Positions 25,299 to 34,321 of a DNA stretch of 64,000 nucleotides are shown here, in pieces (the stretch's first letter is position 1; every line of letters starts with the position of its first letter). The stretch comes from an uncultured Bacteroides sp. Its GTDB lineage: Bacteria > Bacteroidota > Bacteroidia > Bacteroidales > Bacteroidaceae. The position numbers and the translations under genes are program-made. The notes under the pieces are model-generated. The model did no database searches. It saw only the letters and a program-made list of their open reading frames with translations, and was not told the DNA's origin. The stretch is taken from positions 186,001-250,000 of the forward strand of contig CABMPP010000005.1 in NCBI GenBank assembly GCA_902388495.1, read 5' to 3'.

Positions 25299-28200
25299 TT
25301 AGAAACCAAATGATAATCCTAAAGAGAACGAACGGGGCAAAGGATAAGGATAACCCAAACCTTCAGGATCCGCACCCGTATAACCGGTAATTGTAAACAG
25401 GTTCTGAGCCTGGAAATAAACACGTGCATTGCGCAATTTCATCTTATCAAGAACTGACTTCGGAAGTGAATAACCCAATGTAAGACTTTTTAGCTTAATA
25501 TATGAGCCGTCTTCAATATAGAATTGCGATACTTCATGTTCATTGTTGCTATTAAGAGTAGTCAAGGCAGGCACATTGCTATTGTAAACACCGGTTTTCT
25601 CAAAATTCTGATAAGCATGCATCGCTTCGAGCAAGCGGGTAGAGTGGTTACCGCTCCAGCATTGGAATAAATCCGTATAATATTTAGCATTATTGTAAGC
25701 ATCACGAATCATGCCGTTGAAGAACACATTCATATCGAAACCTTTCCATGATGCACCAAGAGTAAGACCGCCAATCACTTTCGGATTATCAGATCCCAAC
25801 CATACACGATCGTTCGTATTGATATCACCATTTCCATCGGCATCTACATACTTGATACGTCCTACAGCAGGAGCACCGAATTGTACATTATACTTAGACT
25901 TGTATTCATCCACTTCTTCTTGCGTACGGAATACACCGTCTGTCTTGAATCCCATCCAAGAACCGAAAGGCTGGCCTACCAATGTCTTGTCAACGCCATT
26001 ACCACCGCCATAAGTATAGTAGATTTCTTCGGTCAGCTCAGTAACTTCATTCTTATAATAAGAAAGGTTGAAGTCCACATTGTATTGGAAGTCCTTGATT
26101 TTATCTCTCCAACTCAAAGACATTTCAAAACCTTTATTACTCATCGTACCACCATTATACCAGCAGTAACCACCTTCACCGATTACCGCAATATATGGTT
26201 TCTCAACAAGCATATCACTTGTCTTCTTATCAAAATAATCAAGAGAAGCACTCAGACGTCCATTCAGAAAAGCAGCATCTATACCAACATTCGTTTGTCT
26301 CGTACTTTCCCATTTCAAATCAGGATTGGTCGACCTCACCTTATAGCCACCGGGAGCAAGAGTAGTGCCATCACCATTCATATTATAACTGGCATCTTTC
26401 AAGCTGATAAGATACTTTGTGTAAGGAGCTTCGTTATCAATGATATCATTGCCGTTAATACCCCAGGAAGCACGAAGTTTCAAATCCGTCAGCCAATTCC
26501 GAGTAGATTCCATAAACCTCTCGCTCGAAATACGCCAACCTGCCGAAACCGAGGGGAAATAATCCGCATTATTGCCTTTTGCCAAGCGTGAAGAAGCATC
26601 GCGACGAACCGTAACGGATGCCAGATAGCGTCCTTCATAATCATAATTCACTTTACCAAAGTAAGAAACCATAGCATAGTTAGAAGCACCTGCACCCACA
26701 TTCTTACCAGCTGTCACAGCATCAAGATAGATATAATCTTCATTTTCTACCGCAAGTCCTGTACCATAACCGAACATTGTTTCCGAATGGTTCTTCTTGG
26801 CTTCCGTAGCAAGTAATGCAGTTATGTTGTTCTTACCGAACGACGTGGTATAAGTGGCAGTATTCGTCCACACCCAGTCGAGGTTCTTCTTAGATTCCTG
26901 AGTCAGTTTATTAACTTCATCACGCGCCCAAGCAGGTTCAAAAACCTTATTGGTTTCGTCGTAAAAGTTTAAGCCAAAGTTTGTACGCAACACCAGATTC
27001 TTTATCGGCTCTATTTCAAGGAATGCATTACCGAAAATACGCCAATATTCATGCTTGTTTTGCTTTTCGTTTTCAAGCAGACGGGCCATATTGGGAGCAT
27101 CACCCAAAACATCGTTGATTGCATCATTGTAACCACCATTTTCATCGTAAACACTCTTGGCCGGATGTTGCTTGATGGCATTTTCATCCACGCCACCGGG
27201 ACTGAGCGTTTGTGTCCAGCGATTGATGGCAACATTCTCACCGATACGCAGACGATTATTCAGGTAATGATAGTTAGAACTGATACGGGTATTGATACGC
27301 TGGAAATTAGTATTCTTCACCAGACCATCGTGGTCGAGATAGTTCAAAGCCAACGAAAAAGAGCCATTGTCAGAGCCTTTGGAAAGTGTAGCACTATAGT
27401 TCTGCATCAAAGCCGTACGGTAAATTACATCACGCCAATCGGTATCGACAGCATGTACCTTTACACCATTCAGGCCAATATAATCCTGAAGTTTGGGAGT
27501 GGCACCGTTACCATATATTTCACTACTCGGAGTAGCACCGTTATTAGCGTATTTATAGGCCTGCCAGTAAACCTGCCCCCACTCATCAGCATTCAGCATA
27601 TCAAAGCCACATTGATAAGTCTGCATTGTCAACGACATATCAAAATCAACACGCGTTTCTCCTTTCTTGGCACGTTTAGTGGTGATGATGATGACACCAT
27701 TGGCAGCTTGTGCACCATAGATAGCAGCAGAAGCAGCATCTTTCAATACCTGAATGGATTCCACATCATTGGAAGAAAGAATGGAAGAGATGTTTTCACG
27801 TGTCATCACACCGTCTATTACATAAAGAGGAGAGTTAGCACCATCACGGAAAGATGATTTTCCACGAACCAGCGTAGAAGTATTTCCACCACCCGGGGTG
27901 CCATCGGTGGTAATGTTCATACCTGCTACGCGCCCTTGCAAACTCGACAGAACATTACCGGTCGGGATATCAGCAACATCTTTCATCTTCACAACAGCAA
28001 CCGAACCCGTAAGACTGGCTTTCTTTTCAGCCATATAACCGGTTACCACTACCTCATCAATCATTTGCGAGTCTTCTACCAACTCGATACGTAAGATTGG
28101 TTGAGCTTTCACCGTAGCCGTCTTGTACCCGATATAAGATACAGACAATGTAGCACCGGAAGCAACAGAGAGGGTAAAATTACCATCAATATCCGTTATC

Positions 28201-28370
28201 GCTCCGTTGCTATCAGAGCCGATTTCCAATACAGAAGCACCGATAATCGACTCACCGGTAGATTTCTCTACAACAGTACCTTTCACCTGAATTTGCTGGG
28301 CAAATGAAGTAATGCCCGCTAAGAGAAGCACAATTAATGTGCAAATCCTGAGACTAATGTCTTTCAACAT
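25299..28370 (-). CDS. SusC-like TonB-dependent glycan transporter
   Basis: A 1,023-residue outer-membrane importer. The ATG at 28370 begins MLKDISLRICTLIVLLLAGI with cleavage near SFAQ; upstream in-frame codons to 28445 overlap the promoter box. Order: carboxypeptidase-like domain (QVKGTVVEKSTGESIIGASV), TonB box region (IDEVVVTGYMAEKKASL), plug (LQGRVAGMNITT, SPLYVIDGV, VLKDAASAAIYGAQAANGVI) and a barrel ending RSFSLGLSFGF. It is the first gene of the fructan operon and pairs with SusD. Regulation by the hybrid sensor at 7125-9884 is likely, although that gene is 15 kb away with another locus between. Confidence 0.96.
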   Translation of the reverse strand: MLKDISLRICTLIVLLLAGITSFAQQIQVKGTVVEKSTGESIIGASVLEIGSDSNGAITDIDGNFTLSVASGATLSVSYIGYKTATVKAQPILRIELVEDSQMIDEVVVTGYMAEKKASLTGSVAVVKMKDVADIPTGNVLSSLQGRVAGMNITTDGTPGGGNTSTLVRGKSSFRDGANSPLYVIDGVMTRENISSILSSNDVESIQVLKDAASAAIYGAQAANGVIIITTKRAKKGETRVDFDMSLTMQTYQCGFDMLNADEWGQVYWQAYKYANNGATPSSEIYGNGATPKLQDYIGLNGVKVHAVDTDWRDVIYRTALMQNYSATLSKGSDNGSFSLALNYLDHDGLVKNTNFQRINTRISSNYHYLNNRLRIGENVAINRWTQTLSPGGVDENAIKQHPAKSVYDENGGYNDAINDVLGDAPNMARLLENEKQNKHEYWRIFGNAFLEIEPIKNLVLRTNFGLNFYDETNKVFEPAWARDEVNKLTQESKKNLDWVWTNTATYTTSFGKNNITALLATEAKKNHSETMFGYGTGLAVENEDYIYLDAVTAGKNVGAGASNYAMVSYFGKVNYDYEGRYLASVTVRRDASSRLAKGNNADYFPSVSAGWRISSERFMESTRNWLTDLKLRASWGINGNDIIDNEAPYTKYLISLKDASYNMNGDGTTLAPGGYKVRSTNPDLKWESTRQTNVGIDAAFLNGRLSASLDYFDKKTSDMLVEKPYIAVIGEGGYCWYNGGTMSNKGFEMSLSWRDKIKDFQYNVDFNLSYYKNEVTELTEEIYYTYGGGNGVDKTLVGQPFGSWMGFKTDGVFRTQEEVDEYKSKYNVQFGAPAVGRIKYVDADGNGDINTNDRVWLGSDNPKVIGGLTLGASWKGFDMNVFFNGMIRDAYNNAKYYTDLFQCWSGNHSTRLLEAMHAYQNFEKTGVYNSNVPALTTLNSNNEHEVSQFYIEDGSYIKLKSLTLGYSLPKSVLDKMKLRNARVYFQAQNLFTITGYTGADPEGLGYPYPLPRSFSLGLSFGF

Positions 28371-28431
28371 ACTTATTAGTTTAAAGTTAATAAAAAATCT
28401 ATTATTGAGCCCTAAATGGGTTTTGTGCTGG

Positions 28432-28439
28432 CAAAAGTA
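28432..28439 (-). promoter_or_regulatory. -7 promoter box of the fructan SusC operon
   Basis: Minus-strand TACTTTTG fits TAnnTTTG and lies 61 bases before the SusC start. No -33 TTTG is found at the usual distance, consistent with an activator-dependent promoter. Confidence 0.5.
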
Positions 28440-28654
28440 AGGCAAAGCATTTATCAGGCATATAACAAATGTTACGAAAGGTAGTATTTTTGATACATCT
28501 CCTCTTAAAAGGCACTCTAGGCATGTTTTTTTTTGCTAAATGAGCTTTTGTTTTAGCTGTGATTTCCATCAATAGAAAAGCATGAGAACAAATTCCATTA
28601 GCAGAATTAATTCATTACAGTTTCAGGAATGAGGTAAGTTTCCAATTTCTCCAG

Positions 28655-28727
28655 CACCGGGGAATGAAAAGTTCGGCACCGGGAAACACCCTTTCCCACA
28701 CCGGGGAACCTTGTCTTCCTCGGTGCC
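28655..28727. repeat. 22-bp period repeat with CACCGGGGAA core
   Basis: CACCGGG-type cores begin at 28655, 28677 and 28699, exactly 22 bp apart, and an inverted CGGTG sits at 28721. Each core is followed by about 12 variable bases that complete a dyad with its GGGAA: GGGAAA/TTTCCC in unit 2, and a 10-bp stem with one mismatch in unit 3. It lies in the 421-bp gap between the ATPase stop and the SusC start. Apart from this array and the -7 box, I see no gene there. Confidence 0.8.
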
Positions 28728-28791
28728 AAAGAGATCCCCCTCTCAGAAGTAGTTATGGTAGAGTGAAGAGTACAGGCTGGATTATTTCTTA

Positions 28792-29916
28792 TCAATGTTC
28801 CTCTCTCGCCAGCCAAATGCTAAAAAAGAGATCGTACACCTGATAGTAATCCCGCTCCTTTGTTATGAAGTCTTTATCAAGCAAACCCGCCAATGCAGAG
28901 CGTACTGAACTGGGAGATACCAACCCGTAGCGTTTAGAAAATGCACCGGAGATAACATTACGCGCCTGCCCTTCACGGTTGATGGCAATGAGTACTTGTT
29001 TCTGCTTATCGGGCAATTGATAGAGCAATTCGGCATACGTATCTGCCGTAAAGTTGACAATGTAGTCGATACCCCCCTCTATCATTTCCGGTCCGCACGT
29101 ACCGCCTTCAGGTGTCCGGAGAAAAAGAATATTCATCACTTTCTGCAAATAGAATGTTCCACCACGAAAGCGATCATAAAGCATATCTATCACTTCGGGT
29201 CGCAACGTCTTGCCGGACTCACGGAAGTGGCGAACAGCAAATTCGGTATATTTCTCCCGAGGAATGGGCGGAAGATTCATGATAGTAACACTCTGATAAA
29301 AAGGACGGGAGGGTGAAGTAAAGATGCTCCCCATCAAGTGTCGCTGTGAACCGGAAAAAACAAAACGGGCATTGCTGCAATATTGCACATAAGTACGCAA
29401 TGTGGCCTCAATCGTGTCTTCAGGGTACTTCCCTATCTGCTGAAACTCATCAATAGCTAACAAGCACGGACGGTCTGCCCGCTGAAGATAGTGAAAGATC
29501 TCATCAAGTGAAGCCGCCGGATTATTAATATCTCCCAAACTGATATTCCACGTAGGAGCCCCTCCTATATCATACGTAATACCTGCCTGCAAAGAAGTGA
29601 TAGCATTGACAAAAATCTCCCACACTTTACGCCCCCGGGGCTTCAATGCATCAAGTATAGTTTTACCCAGCTTGTTTACCAAATCGCGCAAAGAACGGGT
29701 TGCATAGATATCGACAATAAATGTATAGTAATGCTCCGCTACGTCAGGCTGCGAAAAGCAGTGACGTATCAAATCTGTCTTCCCGTAACGACGGGGAGAG
29801 ATCAAGGCTATATTGTTTCCGTTGAGCAGCAGCGTAGTGATATCTTCTGTTTCCACTTCGCGGTCACAGAAATACTTGGGAGAAACATAACCGTTAGTAA
29901 CAAATGGATTTTGCAT
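28792..29916 (-). CDS. AAA-type ATPase, archaeal-ATPase-like family
   Basis: A 374-residue cytoplasmic P-loop ATPase starting MQNPFVTNGYVSPKYFCDRE. The Walker A is ISPRRYGKTDLI and the Walker B is CLLAIDEFQQIG. A sensor-type FVFSGSQRHLM and a C-terminal winged-helix-like domain (RNVISGAFSKRYGLVSPSSVRSALAGLLDKDFITKE is the region at about 300-345) complete the pattern of the PF01637-like stand-alone ATPases common in Bacteroidota. These resemble STAND ATPases, and their roles are largely unknown; some have been linked to mobile elements or defence, but no partner gene is next to it. It has an ideal promoter and is monocistronic. Confidence 0.82.
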   Translation of the reverse strand: MQNPFVTNGYVSPKYFCDREVETEDITTLLLNGNNIALISPRRYGKTDLIRHCFSQPDVAEHYYTFIVDIYATRSLRDLVNKLGKTILDALKPRGRKVWEIFVNAITSLQAGITYDIGGAPTWNISLGDINNPAASLDEIFHYLQRADRPCLLAIDEFQQIGKYPEDTIEATLRTYVQYCSNARFVFSGSQRHLMGSIFTSPSRPFYQSVTIMNLPPIPREKYTEFAVRHFRESGKTLRPEVIDMLYDRFRGGTFYLQKVMNILFLRTPEGGTCGPEMIEGGIDYIVNFTADTYAELLYQLPDKQKQVLIAINREGQARNVISGAFSKRYGLVSPSSVRSALAGLLDKDFITKERDYYQVYDLFFSIWLAREEH

Positions 29917-29944
29917 AAATAACACCTCTAATGGTTAGATTTCA

Positions 29945-29976
29945 CAAAGATATGAATAAAGAAAGTGATTGCCAAA
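29945..29976 (-). promoter_or_regulatory. Consensus Bacteroides promoter of the ATPase gene
   Basis: On the minus strand TTTG (29973-29976), 20 bases, then TATCTTTG (29945-29952): a full match to the TTTG-N19-21-TAnnTTTG sigma-ABfr consensus. The -7 box lies 28 bases before the ATG at 29916. The -33 element is within the left arm (29961-29986) of the neighbouring 26-bp inverted repeat. Confidence 0.8.
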
Positions 29977-30021
29977 TAATGATTGCCATAAAACAGCAAT
30001 CATTATTTGGCAATCACTTTC
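29961..30021 (-). terminator. 26-bp perfect inverted repeat, terminator of the patatin gene
   Basis: Arms 29961-29986 and 29996-30021 are perfect complements around a 9-base loop. The right arm reaches into the patatin stop codon, and the other arm contains the -33 element of the ATPase promoter. Terminator and promoter are thus physically fused. Confidence 0.8.
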
Positions 30022-30868
30022 AGGCAATCGTATACTGTGCCGCACACTGATACCCTTCTTCATAAAATTCCGTCAACTTCCGGATATCCCGTTCAATACG
30101 GTCTACCACTACGGGCTTCTGCGGACGGATAACCATGATTTCCCCGGCATCTTCCAAGCGTTCCACCAACTCTAGTTGTTCGTTGTACGCACGGCAACGG
30201 CGACTCAGCGCTTCGCGCACTTTAGGATATTTCCGGTAAAGGAAAGAAGGTATCTTAATGTCTTTTGTTTCTTTTCGATAGCCACGGTTGCGGGTCAGCA
30301 CCACTACATTATGAGTAAAACCATCCTGGCGCGCACGCATCACGGGAATACTGTCCACAATGCCACCGTCGAGCATAGGAACACCGTCTACATAAGCAAT
30401 GGGGCAAACAAAAGGCAGGCTGCTCGAAGCACGGACAATGTCGATGATACGTGCCTTACTCTGCTTTTCCTCAAAATAGTTCGCCTCACCCGTCTCGCAG
30501 TTTGTCGTCACCATGACAAAACGCTCGGGACAACGGGAGTAAGCCTCGTAATCATAAGGCAATATGTGTTCGGGGAATTCCTGGAACAGTAGGTCGAAGT
30601 CCAGGATATTACGCTTCTTCAGCAGATGCTTCAAGCCGATGTAATTGTACTTCTCCAGCAGGTCAATATTACTATACTTGGCACGGCCACGCTGGCCGGA
30701 CATATAAGAAAGCCCGTTGCATGCTCCCGCACTGACACCGATTGAATAAGGAAATCGGACGCCCCGGTCCATAAAATTGTCGAGCACACCACAAGTGAAG
30801 ACGCCGCGCATGCCGCCCCCTTCCAGAACCAGACCGCTACGGTCGTCAATACGTATAATATTTTCCAT
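30020..30868 (-). CDS. Patatin-like phospholipase
   Basis: A 282-residue cytoplasmic acyl hydrolase. The ATG at 30868 (MENIIRIDDRSGLVLEGGGM) was chosen because it leads directly into the family start. The Ser-Asp dyad is complete: oxyanion loop LEGGGMRG, nucleophile elbow GVSAG (GxSxG) and the DGG motif MLDGGIVDSIP. No signal peptide is visible. It probably cleaves phospholipid or lysophospholipid acyl chains. It is transcribed alone and terminated by the strong hairpin at its stop codon. It is divergent from the C1 peptidase gene. Confidence 0.92.
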   Translation of the reverse strand: MENIIRIDDRSGLVLEGGGMRGVFTCGVLDNFMDRGVRFPYSIGVSAGACNGLSYMSGQRGRAKYSNIDLLEKYNYIGLKHLLKKRNILDFDLLFQEFPEHILPYDYEAYSRCPERFVMVTTNCETGEANYFEEKQSKARIIDIVRASSSLPFVCPIAYVDGVPMLDGGIVDSIPVMRARQDGFTHNVVVLTRNRGYRKETKDIKIPSFLYRKYPKVREALSRRCRAYNEQLELVERLEDAGEIMVIRPQKPVVVDRIERDIRKLTEFYEEGYQCAAQYTIA

Positions 30869-30919
30869 AAGTTGCACAATTAACACCCCAAATATAGCTT
30901 TTGTTTACGAGATTCTACC

Positions 30920-30927
30920 TATATTTG
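30920..30927 (+). promoter_or_regulatory. -7 promoter box of the C1 peptidase gene
   Basis: TATATTTG fits TAnnTTTG and is 36 bases before the ATG. A TTTG lies 16 bases upstream, shorter than the usual 19-21 spacing. Confidence 0.55.
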
Positions 30928-30963
30928 CGGTTGCAACTATAATTTAATAACATTTTAATAATA

Positions 30964-32148
30964 ATGAGAAAGTCACTACTAATTGCAGCACTGGGATTGT
31001 TGAGCCTGAACATGATGGCACAAAACACTCCGAAAGAAGAGGGTTTCGTCTTTACTACTGTAAAAGAAAACCCCATTACCTCCGTAAAGAATCAGAACCG
31101 TTCCTCCACATGTTGGAGCTTCTCAAGTATCGGTTTCCTGGAAAGCGAACTGTTGCGCATGGGCAAAGGTGAATACGACCTTTCTGAAATGTTTGTCGTT
31201 CACCACACAATGGTAGACCGCGCACAGAACTATGTACGTTATCACGGTGACAGTTCTTTCTCCCCCGGCGGCAGCTTCTACGATGTGATGTATTGCCTCC
31301 GCAATTATGGAATGGTGCCGCAGGAAGCTATGCCTGGCATCATGTACGGCGACACTCTGCCCGTGCATAACGAGCTGGATGCTGTAGCCGGCGCTTATGT
31401 AAAAGCCATAGCCAAAGGCAACTTTAAGAAATTGACTCCGGTATGGAAAAAGGGAGTTTGTGCCATCTATGACACCTATCTTGGCAAGTGTCCGGATAAG
31501 TTCACCTATAAAGGTAAAGAATATACTCCGAAGAGCTTTGGCGAATCCCTCGGTATCAATCCGGACGATTATATCTCATTGACTTCTTTCACTCACCACC
31601 CGTTCTATACTCAGATGAACATCGAAATCCAGGACAATTGGCGTAACGGCCTGTCATGGAATCTGCCGCTGATGGAGTTCATGTCAGTGATTGAAAATGC
31701 TGTGAACAACGGTTATACCGTAGCTTGGGGCAGCGATGTAAGCGAAGACGGATTCACGCGTGATGGTATTGCCGTAATGCCGGATGCAGCACGTGGTGCC
31801 GAACTTACCGGTTCGGATATGGCACACTGGTTGGGACTGAAAGCCGAAGACAAGCGCAAAGAACTGACTTCCCGCCCGATGCCCGAAATCACCGTAACAC
31901 AGGAAATGCGCCAGGAAGCATTCGACAACTGGCAAACTACTGACGACCACGGTATGCTTATCTACGGTATTGCCAAAGATCAGAATGGTAAAGAATACTA
32001 TATGGTAAAGAACTCTTGGGGAACAAACAACCCGTACAAAGGTACCTGGTATGCTTCCAAACCGTTCGTTGCCTACAAGACCATCAACGTCCTGGTACAT
32101 AAAAATGCCGTTCCCAAAGCAATCCTGAACAAGCTGGGAATTAAATAA
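30964..32148 (+). CDS. Exported C1-family (bleomycin hydrolase/aminopeptidase C-like) cysteine peptidase
   Basis: A 394-residue papain-fold peptidase with a signal peptide (MRKSLLIAALGLLSLNMMAQ). The catalytic set is complete: oxyanion Gln and Cys in KNQNRSSTCWSFSS, His in TDDHGMLIYGIA and Asn in MVKNSWGTN. The C-terminus lacks the extra residues that give classical PepC its exopeptidase limit. Intracellular bleomycin hydrolases have no signal sequence; this exported form is common in Bacteroides and probably trims peptides in the periplasm or at the surface. It is a single-gene unit with its own promoter and terminator. Confidence 0.92.
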   Translation: MRKSLLIAALGLLSLNMMAQNTPKEEGFVFTTVKENPITSVKNQNRSSTCWSFSSIGFLESELLRMGKGEYDLSEMFVVHHTMVDRAQNYVRYHGDSSFSPGGSFYDVMYCLRNYGMVPQEAMPGIMYGDTLPVHNELDAVAGAYVKAIAKGNFKKLTPVWKKGVCAIYDTYLGKCPDKFTYKGKEYTPKSFGESLGINPDDYISLTSFTHHPFYTQMNIEIQDNWRNGLSWNLPLMEFMSVIENAVNNGYTVAWGSDVSEDGFTRDGIAVMPDAARGAELTGSDMAHWLGLKAEDKRKELTSRPMPEITVTQEMRQEAFDNWQTTDDHGMLIYGIAKDQNGKEYYMVKNSWGTNNPYKGTWYASKPFVAYKTINVLVHKNAVPKAILNKLGIK

Positions 32149-32191
32149 AATATAGGAACTACGCCATTAAGTTGCGTGGTTAACACATAAT

Positions 32192-32229
32192 AAAGGCCGT
32201 TACGCAGAGCTACGTAGCGGCCTTTTTTT
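32192..32229 (+). terminator. Terminator of the C1 peptidase gene
   Basis: AAAGGCCGTTACG pairs with CGTAGCGGCCTTT (one mismatch) and is followed by a run of seven T. Confidence 0.85.
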
Positions 32230-32270
32230 GCGCAAAAACCTCCAACTTGTGCATTTTTCGCTCCATTTAC

Positions 32271-32300
32271 TTGTCAAAACCAACACTTTCCGTAAATTTG
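32271..32300 (+). promoter_or_regulatory. Promoter of the etf/acyl-CoA dehydrogenase operon
   Basis: TTG at 32271, 19 bases, then TAAATTTG (32293-32300) fit the Bacteroides sigma consensus. The predicted leader is about 90 bases. Confidence 0.65.
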
Positions 32301-32396
32301 CACGCTGATAGTTAACCGGATAATTTCAGTAGCAGGATTCTACTACTCCTATTCCCGGCACTGACGTACAGAATACTAATACTAATAATTAATAGC

Positions 32397-33290
32397 ATGA
32401 GTTTGAAAATTGTTGTATTGGCAAAACAAGTTCCCGACACACGCAACGTTGGGAAAGATGCCATGAAAGCCGACGGAACCATTAACCGCGCGGCACTCCC
32501 TGCCATCTTCAACCCCGAAGACCTGAATGCCCTTGAGCAAGCACTTCGACTGAAAGATGAATATCCGGGTTCCACTGTAACCATCCTTACCATGGGACCG
32601 GGACGCGCAGCCGAAATCATTCGTGAAGGACTCTACCGTGGTGCCGACAACGGTTATCTGCTAACCGACCGCGCATTTGCCGGCGCAGATACCCTCGCCA
32701 CTTCGTATGCCCTTGCCACTGCCATCCGAAAAATTGGTGACTGCGATGTTATCATCGGCGGACGCCAAGCCATCGACGGTGACACCGCACAAGTAGGTCC
32801 GCAGGTTGCCGAGAAACTGGGATTGACGCAGGTGACGTATGCCGAAGAGATTCTGAACGTAGACAAAGCTGCGAAAAAGATTACCGTGAAACGTCATATC
32901 GACGGCGGTGTAGAAACCGTGGAAGCTCCCCTGCCTATCGTCATCACTGTGAACGGAAGTGCAGCCCCCTGCCGCCCGCGCAACGCCAAACTGGTGCAGA
33001 AATACAAACGTGCCCTCGGCGCCCAGGAGAAAGCAGCCATCGCCAAAGAAGGTGCCGAACTGGCTTACGCAGCCCTTTATGAGAAATATCCCTATCTCAA
33101 CATCACGGAATGGAGCGTGGCCGATGTAAACGGTGACCTCGCACAATGTGGTCTGAGCGGTTCGCCCACGAAGGTAAAGACCATTCAGAACATTTCGTTC
33201 CAAGCCAAAGAAAGCAAGACGCTGACGGGCAGTGACAAGGATGTAGAAGATTTGATTGTTGAACTGTTAGCTAACCATACGATAGGATAA
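32397..33290 (+). CDS. etfB: Electron transfer flavoprotein beta subunit
   Basis: A 297-residue cytoplasmic subunit that binds nucleotide and, with EtfA, FAD. Typical features are MSLKIVVLAKQVPDTRNVGK, LNALEQALRLKDEYPGSTVTILTMGP, and the family signature VTYAEEILNVDKAAKKITVKRHIDGGVE region leading to LPIVITVNGSAAPCRPR. The loop GGRQAIDGDTAQVGPQVAEKL is the EtfB nucleotide site. It is first of three tightly spaced genes (4 and 7 bases) with etfA and an acyl-CoA dehydrogenase, so it carries electrons for that dehydrogenase. Whether the complex is electron-bifurcating cannot be decided by eye. Confidence 0.95.
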   Translation: MSLKIVVLAKQVPDTRNVGKDAMKADGTINRAALPAIFNPEDLNALEQALRLKDEYPGSTVTILTMGPGRAAEIIREGLYRGADNGYLLTDRAFAGADTLATSYALATAIRKIGDCDVIIGGRQAIDGDTAQVGPQVAEKLGLTQVTYAEEILNVDKAAKKITVKRHIDGGVETVEAPLPIVITVNGSAAPCRPRNAKLVQKYKRALGAQEKAAIAKEGAELAYAALYEKYPYLNITEWSVADVNGDLAQCGLSGSPTKVKTIQNISFQAKESKTLTGSDKDVEDLIVELLANHTIG

Positions 33291-33294
33291 GATT

Positions 33295-34314
33295 ATGAAT
33301 AATGTATTTGTATATTTAGAGATAGAAGGCACTACAGTTGCCGACGTCAGTCTCGAACTCTTGACCAAAGGTCGTAAATTGGCTAATCAGTTGGGTTGCC
33401 AGCTGGAAGCTGTTGCTGCCGGTAGCAATCTGGCAGGCATTGAAAAGCAAGTATTGCCTCTCGGCGTAGACAAACTCCATGTATTCGACGCTCCGGGCTT
33501 GTTTCCCTATACTTCCCTTCCCCACTCCTCCGTCCTCATCAACTTGTTCAAGGAAGAGAAACCGCAAATCTGCCTGATGGGTGCTACGGTTATCGGCCGC
33601 GACCTCGGCCCGCGTGTTTCTTCAGCTTTGACCAGCGGTCTGACGGCCGACTGTACTTCTCTTGAAATCGGTGACCACGAAGATAAGAAAGAAGGCAAGG
33701 TTTACGAAAATCTGTTGTATCAGATACGCCCCGCTTTCGGCGGTAACATCGTTGCCACGATTGTAAATCCCGAACACCGTCCGCAAATGGCTACCGTGCG
33801 TGAGGGTGTGATGAAGAAAGAAATTCTCGATGCCAACTACAAAGGTGAAGTCATCAACCACGACGTTGCCAAGTACGTTCCCGAAACGGACTACGTAGTA
33901 AAGGTCATCGACCGCCACGTAGAAAAGGCAAAACACAACTTGAAAGGTGCTCCTATCGTTGTTGCCGGTGGCTACGGCATGGGCAGCAGAGAAAACTTCA
34001 ACATGCTGTTCGAACTGGCCAAGGAACTTCACGCCGAAGTAGGCGCCAGCCGGGCTGCCGTCGATGCAGGCTATGCCGACCATGACCGCCAGATCGGTCA
34101 GACGGGTGTAACGGTGCGTCCCAAGTTGTATATCGCTTGTGGTATCTCAGGACAAATCCAGCACATTGCCGGTATGCAGGAAAGTGGCATCATCATCTCC
34201 ATAAACAACGATGAGAATGCTCCTATCAATACGATTGCCGACTATGTTATCAATGGCACAGTGGAAGAGGTTATCCCGAAGATGATTAAGTATTACAAAC
34301 AGAATAGTAAGTAA
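33295..34314 (+). CDS. etfA: Electron transfer flavoprotein alpha subunit
   Basis: A 339-residue partner of EtfB. The C-terminal FAD-binding domain is clear: APIVVAGGYGMGSRENFNML, VGASRAAVDAGYADHDRQIG, QTGVTVRPKLYIACGISGQI and INNDENAPINTIADYVI. The N-terminal half matches the EtfA alpha/beta domain (LMGATVIGRDLGPRVSSALT). It starts 4 bases after etfB and ends 7 bases before the dehydrogenase, the usual order in Bacteroides. Full length for the family. No ferredoxin-like N-terminal extension is present, unlike in some clostridial bifurcating EtfA proteins. Confidence 0.95.
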   Translation: MNNVFVYLEIEGTTVADVSLELLTKGRKLANQLGCQLEAVAAGSNLAGIEKQVLPLGVDKLHVFDAPGLFPYTSLPHSSVLINLFKEEKPQICLMGATVIGRDLGPRVSSALTSGLTADCTSLEIGDHEDKKEGKVYENLLYQIRPAFGGNIVATIVNPEHRPQMATVREGVMKKEILDANYKGEVINHDVAKYVPETDYVVKVIDRHVEKAKHNLKGAPIVVAGGYGMGSRENFNMLFELAKELHAEVGASRAAVDAGYADHDRQIGQTGVTVRPKLYIACGISGQIQHIAGMQESGIIISINNDENAPINTIADYVINGTVEEVIPKMIKYYKQNSK

Positions 34315-34321
34315 GAAAACT

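Noticed and set aside
28655..28727. CRISPR-like array
   Set aside because: Conserved part is only 10 bases, spacers are 12 bases, there are three units and no cas genes in the window.
28607..28816. 69-codon minus-strand frame covering the 22-bp repeat near SusC
   Set aside because: It overlaps the ATPase gene end, the translation has no recognisable feature, and the repeat's 22-bp period is not a multiple of three.
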